Origin: Ancalomicrobiaceae bacterium S20
GTDB taxonomy: Bacteria; Pseudomonadota; Alphaproteobacteria; Rhizobiales; Ancalomicrobiaceae
Reading direction: 5' to 3'
Length of the DNA: 64,000 bases
NCBI GenBank assembly: GCA_040269895.1
Contig: CP158568.1
Span: 992,001-1,056,000, forward strand
In this document: positions 59,828 through 64,000 of the stretch, in pieces
Layout: the number at the start of each line of letters is the position of its first letter
How positions within the stretch are numbered: position 1 is the first letter of the stretch
Position numbers and translations under genes: made by a program
Notes under the pieces: generated by a model
Database searches by the model: none
What the model saw: only the letters and a program-made list of their open reading frames with translations
What the model was told of the DNA's origin: nothing

Positions 59828-61480
59828 TCAGCTCGCCGGGAAGGCGTAGTCGACGATGCCGCGTGCGTCGAAGCGGGCATCCAGCATGCCGTAGCTCGCT
59901 CGCCACGGGCCGGACAGGCGCGTGTCGACGAAGGCGTCGGTGATCGGGCGCGGCGCGAAGCGGTGCAGTGCCGCAGCGGCGGCCGTCAGCGCGATCTGTT
60001 CGACCAGGATACGCGCCGAGCCCTGATCGGCGATGCAGGCCTGGGCCGCCTCGCGGATCAGGTCGGCGGAGGTGCTCGCTTGCCGGTCGAGATCGACGGC
60101 GATCTCGCCGACCGCGGCGTCGAACGCCTCCGCGCCATCCTCGACCGTCTTCAGCACGTCGAGCGCCAGCACATTGCCGGGGCCGCCCCAGAGCGCCCAG
60201 CCGGGGGCGTCGCGATAGGGGCGGGCGAGATCGTGATCCTCGACGTAGCCGTTGCCGCCGACCGCCTCCAGCGCTTCGGCCGAGACCGCAATGGCGGTCT
60301 TGGTGATCCAGTATTTCGCCGCCGGAATCACGAGCCGCGCATAAGCGGCCTCGCCGTCGTCCTCGGCGGCCTTGTCCATGGCATGGGCGATGCGGATGGT
60401 CAGTGCGGTCGCGGCGGCGACGTCGAGCGTCATGTCGGCGAGCACGCGCGCCATCAGCGGCTGGTCGAGCAGGTGCTCGCCGGCGATGGCGCGGTGGCGG
60501 GCGTGATGGACGGCCTGAGCCAGCGCACCGCGCATGACGCCGACCGCCATGGCGGCGGCGTCGAAGCGCACGTGCTGGAGAATGGTCGCCAGGCCCTCGT
60601 TGCCGGTGCCGAGCGTGCCGACCACGATGGCCTCGGCGTCGGCGAACTCGGCCTCGACGGTCGCGCTCGAGCGGTTGCCGAGCTTGTCCTTCAGGCGGAC
60701 GAAACGGATCGCGTTGACGCTGCCGTCGGCGCGGAGCCGCGGCACCAGGAACAGCGAGGCGCCCTCCGGCGCATGGGCGGTGACCAGGAACGCGTCGGAC
60801 TGCGGCGCCGACAGGAACCACTTGTGGCCGGTCAGCGTCCAGCCGGCCGTCTCCTCGTCACGGGTCGCGCGCGTGCTCGGCTCGATGAAGGGCAGCGTGC
60901 CCTGTTTCTCGGTGATGCCGAGGCCGATGGTGATGCCGGCCTTGTCGGCGGCGGGGGCGAAGCGGTGGTCGTAGCGGCGCGGCAGGGCCCGGGCGAGCCA
61001 TTCCGTGCCGATGTCGCCGGCCGCGGTCAGCACCGACAGCGCGGCCGAGGTTGACGACAGTTGGAACAGGTGACCGCATTCCGACTGCGCCGCCATCATC
61101 AGCCGCGCGGCGCGCAAGGCGTGGCGCCGCTTCTTCTCGGTCTCGTCCTCCTCGTCCCACAGCGAGACGGCGAGGCCGGCGGTCGCGCCGCGACGGACCA
61201 GCGCATGATAGGCGGGATGAAACTCGACCTGATCGACGCGGTGGCCGAACGGGTCGGTCGGCTTCAGCGCCGGGCCGTGCAGGTTGGCCATGCGGCCGAG
61301 TTCGCGCGCCTCGGCCGAGCCCCAGAACTTGCCGTAATCGCCGAGCGCGACCTCGACGGTCGAGTCGAGCACGCCTTCGAGCGCGCCGATCAGGATCGGG
61401 TCGGATTCATAGAGATTGACGGAGGGCTGCGGCGGTGGCTGGTTCACGACCTCGTGGGTCTCGAACGTCGTCGCCGTCAT
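59828..61480 (-). CDS. acyl-CoA dehydrogenase family protein, AidB-like
   Basis: A 550-residue flavoprotein of the AidB subgroup; E. coli AidB binds DNA and is induced by alkylation damage. AidB-like features are the N-terminal VVNQPPPQPSVNLYESDPIL, EFHPAYHALVRRG, LMMAAQSECGHLFQLSSTSA, the substrate-domain WTLTGHKWFLSAPQSDAFLV, and EAVGGNGYVEDHDLARPYRD. The flavin-contact loop normally reading TEKQGGSDV here reads TEKQGTLPFIEPSTRA, lacking the GGSD. The start at 61480 follows GGGAGGCGG. True function (DNA-damage response or acyl-CoA oxidation) cannot be settled. Divergent from pyrB. Confidence 0.88.
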   Translation of the reverse strand: MTATTFETHEVVNQPPPQPSVNLYESDPILIGALEGVLDSTVEVALGDYGKFWGSAEARELGRMANLHGPALKPTDPFGHRVDQVEFHPAYHALVRRGATAGLAVSLWDEEDETEKKRRHALRAARLMMAAQSECGHLFQLSSTSAALSVLTAAGDIGTEWLARALPRRYDHRFAPAADKAGITIGLGITEKQGTLPFIEPSTRATRDEETAGWTLTGHKWFLSAPQSDAFLVTAHAPEGASLFLVPRLRADGSVNAIRFVRLKDKLGNRSSATVEAEFADAEAIVVGTLGTGNEGLATILQHVRFDAAAMAVGVMRGALAQAVHHARHRAIAGEHLLDQPLMARVLADMTLDVAAATALTIRIAHAMDKAAEDDGEAAYARLVIPAAKYWITKTAIAVSAEALEAVGGNGYVEDHDLARPYRDAPGWALWGGPGNVLALDVLKTVEDGAEAFDAAVGEIAVDLDRQASTSADLIREAAQACIADQGSARILVEQIALTAAAAALHRFAPRPITDAFVDTRLSGPWRASYGMLDARFDARGIVDYAFPAS

Positions 61481-61644
61481 TTCCGCCTCCCGATTCGCCT
61501 CGCGACGCAATATAACACGCCCGTCACAGCTCCGGCCGCGCTCGGGGGAGCGGCATTTTCAGTCGCGGTGTCGAAGAGAAGCGGTCGCTCGTCGCGAGCA
61601 ACTTCTTGCCCCGGCCCCCGACTCCACCTATTGGATCGGCCTCG

Positions 61645-62601
61645 ATGACCAGCGATCGACACGCGGCCGTGCCGGCCTTCCGCCATAAGCACCTCCTCGG
61701 GATCGAGGGCCTTGCGCCCTCGGACATCCTCGACCTGCTCGACAAGGCCGAGGAAGAGGTGCTCGTTTCCCGGCAGGTCGAGAAAAAGAAGAACGTTCTG
61801 CGTGGTCGCACGCAGATCAACCTGTTCTTCGAGGCGTCCACCCGGACGCAATCCTCCTTCGAGATCGCCGGCAAGCGGCTCGGTGCCGACGTCATGAACA
61901 TGTCGGTCGCCTCGTCCTCGGTGAAGAAGGGCGAGACGCTGATCGACACGGCGCAGACGCTGAACGCCATGCGCCCGGACATTCTGGTCGTGCGTCACCA
62001 CGCCGCCGGCGCGGTGCATCTCCTGGCGCGGAAAGTGTCCTGCTCGGTGATCAACGCCGGCGACGGCGCGCACGAGCATCCGACCCAGGCGCTGCTCGAC
62101 GCGCTGACCATCCGCCGTCACAAGGGCGACATCCGCGGTCTCGTGGTCGCGATCTGCGGCGACGTGCTGCATTCGCGCGTCGCCCGCTCGAACATCCTGC
62201 TGCTCAACGCGCTCGGCGCCGAGGTGCGCGTGGTCGGGCCCTCAACGCTGATGCCGAAGGGCATCGACCGGCTCGGCGTCACCGTGCACAAGACCATGCG
62301 CGAGGGCCTGCGCGACGCGGACATCGTCATGATGCTGCGGCTGCAGCGCGAGCGCATGAACGGCTCGTTCGTACCGTCGGTGCGCGAGTATTTCCGCTAT
62401 TGGGGCCTCGACCAGGAGAAGCTCGGCTATGCCAAGCCGGATGCGCTCGTCATGCATCCGGGGCCGATGAACCGCGGCGTCGAGATCGACCCCGAGGTCG
62501 CCGACGGCCCGCAGAGCCTGATCGCCGAACAGGTCGAAATGGGCGTCGCCGTGCGCATGGCGGTGCTCGAGGCGCTCGCCGAACATCTGCCCAACGCGTG
62601 A
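61645..62601 (+). CDS. pyrB: aspartate carbamoyltransferase catalytic subunit
   Basis: Condenses carbamoyl phosphate and aspartate in pyrimidine synthesis. The 318-residue protein has [20 protein letters not shown] (carbamoyl-phosphate STRT loop), [36 protein letters not shown] (HPTQ), [17 protein letters not shown] and [13 protein letters not shown]. No pyrI gene is present. It lies 11 bp upstream of a degenerate pyrC, the alphaproteobacterial arrangement in which an inactive dihydroorotase assembles with PyrB. Confidence 0.97.
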   Translation: MTSDRHAAVPAFRHKHLLGIEGLAPSDILDLLDKAEEEVLVSRQVEKKKNVLRGRTQINLFFEASTRTQSSFEIAGKRLGADVMNMSVASSSVKKGETLIDTAQTLNAMRPDILVVRHHAAGAVHLLARKVSCSVINAGDGAHEHPTQALLDALTIRRHKGDIRGLVVAICGDVLHSRVARSNILLLNALGAEVRVVGPSTLMPKGIDRLGVTVHKTMREGLRDADIVMMLRLQRERMNGSFVPSVREYFRYWGLDQEKLGYAKPDALVMHPGPMNRGVEIDPEVADGPQSLIAEQVEMGVAVRMAVLEALAEHLPNA

Positions 62602-62612
62602 CGGGAACGCCG

Positions 62613-63935
62613 ATGACCGCTCCGACGACCCTCGACCCACGCGGCGCCGCGGCGCGGCCGATCCTGTTTTCCGGCGCGCGGATCATCGATCCGGCGCGCG
62701 GGCTCGATGCGACCGGCGCTGTGCTGGTCTCGGACGGGCGCATCCTCGCCGCCGGACCGGAGGCGCTGAACCAGGGCGCCCCGGACGGCGCCGAGATCGT
62801 CGATGCGCGCGGCAAGGTGGTCATTCCCGGCCTCGTCGACATGCGCGTCTTCGTCGGCGAGCCGGGCCACGAGCATCGCGAGACCTTCGCCTCCGCGAGC
62901 CGCGCGGCGGCGGCGGGCGGCGTCACCACCATCATCACCATGCCGGACACGGATCCGGTGATCGACGATCCGGCGCTGGTCGATTTCGTGCTGCGCCGGG
63001 CGCGCGAAGAGGCGGCGGTCCGCGTCCATCCGATGGCGGCGCTGACCAAGGGGCTCGCCGGCGAGGAGACGGTCGAGATCGGCCTGCTCGCCGAGGCGGG
63101 CGCGGTCGCCTTCACCGACGGGCGGAAGTCGGTCGCCTCGAGCCTCGTGATGCGCCGGGCGCTCGCCTATGGCCGCGACTTCGAGGCGCTGATCGTCCAG
63201 CATGTGGAGGATCCCTCGCTCGCGGGTGCGGGCGTCGCGACCGAAGGCGAATTTGCGACGCGGCTCGGCTTGCCGGGCATCCCGCGCGAGGCCGAGACGA
63301 TCATGCTCGAGCGCGACATGCGTCTCGTGGCGCTCGCCAAGGGGCGCTATCACGCCGCGCAGATCTCGACATCGGACTCGGTCGAGATCATCCGCGCCGC
63401 CAAGGCGAGCGGGCTCGACGTTACGGCCGGCATCTCGATCGCGCATCTGTCGCTGAACGAGCTCGATATCGGCACCTACCGGTCGTTCCTGAAGTTCTCG
63501 CCGCCGCTGCGCGCCGAGGACGACCGCCAGGCCGTGATCGAGGGGCTCGCCGACGGCACGATCGACATCGTCGTGTCGAGCCACGATCCGCAGGACGTCG
63601 AGACCAAGCGGCATCCGTTCGCGGAAGCCGCCGACGGGGCGGTCGGCCTGGAGACCCTGCTGCCGGCGGCGCTGCGGCTCGTCCACGACGGCCGGGTGTC
63701 GTGGCTGCGCATGATCGATGCGCTGTCGACCCGTCCGGCCCGCCGCCTCGGCCTCGAGGCGGGCACGCTGGCTGCCGGCGCGCCGGCCGATCTCGTGCTG
63801 ATCGACCCGGACGAGGCTTGGATTCTCGATCGCCATGCGCTGAAGTCGCGGTCCAAGAACACGCCGTTCGAGGACGGCCGCTTCTCCGGTCGCGTGCTGC
63901 ACACGCTGGTCGGCGGCCGGACCGTGTTCGGCTGA
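62613..63935 (+). CDS. pyrC: dihydroorotase-family protein, predicted non-catalytic
   Basis: A 440-residue type I dihydroorotase homologue, operonic with pyrB. The amidohydrolase barrel is complete, but key catalytic residues are absent: the HxH metal motif of active enzymes (VDxHxHxREPG) is VDMRVFVGEPG here (R78, F80), and the catalytic Asp of the TDHAP motif is replaced (VVSSHDPQD, S323). HPMAALTKGLAG and the C-terminal SRSKNTPFEDGRFSGRVLHT are conserved. By analogy with the inactive DHOase partners of PyrB in Pseudomonas, it probably supports PyrB assembly, with an active dihydroorotase encoded elsewhere. Confidence 0.92.
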   Translation: MTAPTTLDPRGAAARPILFSGARIIDPARGLDATGAVLVSDGRILAAGPEALNQGAPDGAEIVDARGKVVIPGLVDMRVFVGEPGHEHRETFASASRAAAAGGVTTIITMPDTDPVIDDPALVDFVLRRAREEAAVRVHPMAALTKGLAGEETVEIGLLAEAGAVAFTDGRKSVASSLVMRRALAYGRDFEALIVQHVEDPSLAGAGVATEGEFATRLGLPGIPREAETIMLERDMRLVALAKGRYHAAQISTSDSVEIIRAAKASGLDVTAGISIAHLSLNELDIGTYRSFLKFSPPLRAEDDRQAVIEGLADGTIDIVVSSHDPQDVETKRHPFAEAADGAVGLETLLPAALRLVHDGRVSWLRMIDALSTRPARRLGLEAGTLAAGAPADLVLIDPDEAWILDRHALKSRSKNTPFEDGRFSGRVLHTLVGGRTVFG

Positions 63936-63967
63936 ACCCCTTGTCGGGGGCAGAACGGGGAGGGGAC

Positions 63968-64000
63968 ATGCCGGAGACGCTGACGGGCTTTTTCGCGACC
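63968..64000 (+). CDS. start of a further gene, possibly plsY (3'-truncated by window edge)
   Basis: An ATG at 63968 with GGGGAGGGG upstream opens a frame reading MPETLTGFFAT to the end of the window. Its position directly after pyrBC suggests plsY (acyl-phosphate glycerol-3-phosphate acyltransferase), which commonly follows pyrC in Rhizobiales, but eleven residues cannot confirm it. Confidence 0.4.
   Translation, partial: MPETLTGFFAT

Overview
The window is about 64 kb of GC-rich (roughly 70%) chromosomal DNA from an alphaproteobacterium, most probably Hyphomicrobiales (Rhizobiales). The evidence is a DivK-PleD pair, an EipB (DUF1849) envelope protein, DUF1489, DUF599, DUF3572 and DUF983 proteins, a phasin, a pyrBC operon, and a hup/hyp cluster in the alphaproteobacterial order. 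Genus cannot be told from the sequence alone. I saw no tRNA, rRNA, CRISPR array, insertion sequence or phage gene.

Layout. 1-12 kb: housekeeping and accessory genes (YdcF, DUF599, LysR/GST pair, MHS-type MFS transporter, DUF1489, panC, DnaJ-domain protein, D-Ala-D-Ala carboxypeptidase with SPOR tail, phasin). 12.8-19.5 kb: clpS-clpA, a metallophosphoesterase beside a Ser/Thr kinase-universal stress fusion, and azlCD. 19.5-26.8 kb: HIT, FemAB-like acetyltransferase, GDPD-RidA, EipB, DinB, HAD-DUF3572. 27.1-29.0 kb: divK-pleD. 29.4-49.8 kb: a complete [NiFe]-hydrogenase locus. 49.9-64 kb: rpmG, MFS, NUDIX, DUF983, rnr, topA, AidB-like dehydrogenase, pyrB-pyrC and the first codons of a further gene.

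The hydrogenase locus is the main feature. hupUV encode a soluble H2-sensing hydrogenase. hupSLC encode a Tat-exported, membrane-bound uptake hydrogenase with cytochrome b. HupS carries all six proximal-cluster cysteines (C63, C65, C66, C161, C166, C195) known from O2-tolerant group 1d enzymes. hupDEFGHIJK and hypABFCDE provide proteolytic maturation, nickel supply, chaperones and Fe(CN)2CO assembly. hupR and hupT close the locus as the two-component system expected to read the HupUV signal. A textbook -24/-12 (sigma54) promoter precedes hupS, and HupR carries the GAFTGA loop, so H2- and sigma54-dependent control of hupSLC is a coherent inference.

Four genes (the carboxypeptidase, hupK, hypE, topA) each show one apparent -1 frameshift in or beside a short G/C run, with the conserved C-terminal part continuing in the neighbouring frame. 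The shared signature suggests under-called bases in the assembly rather than four independent mutations; if real, hydrogenase maturation would be impaired. The PyrC here lacks the HxH metal ligands and the catalytic Asp and is probably a non-catalytic partner of PyrB.
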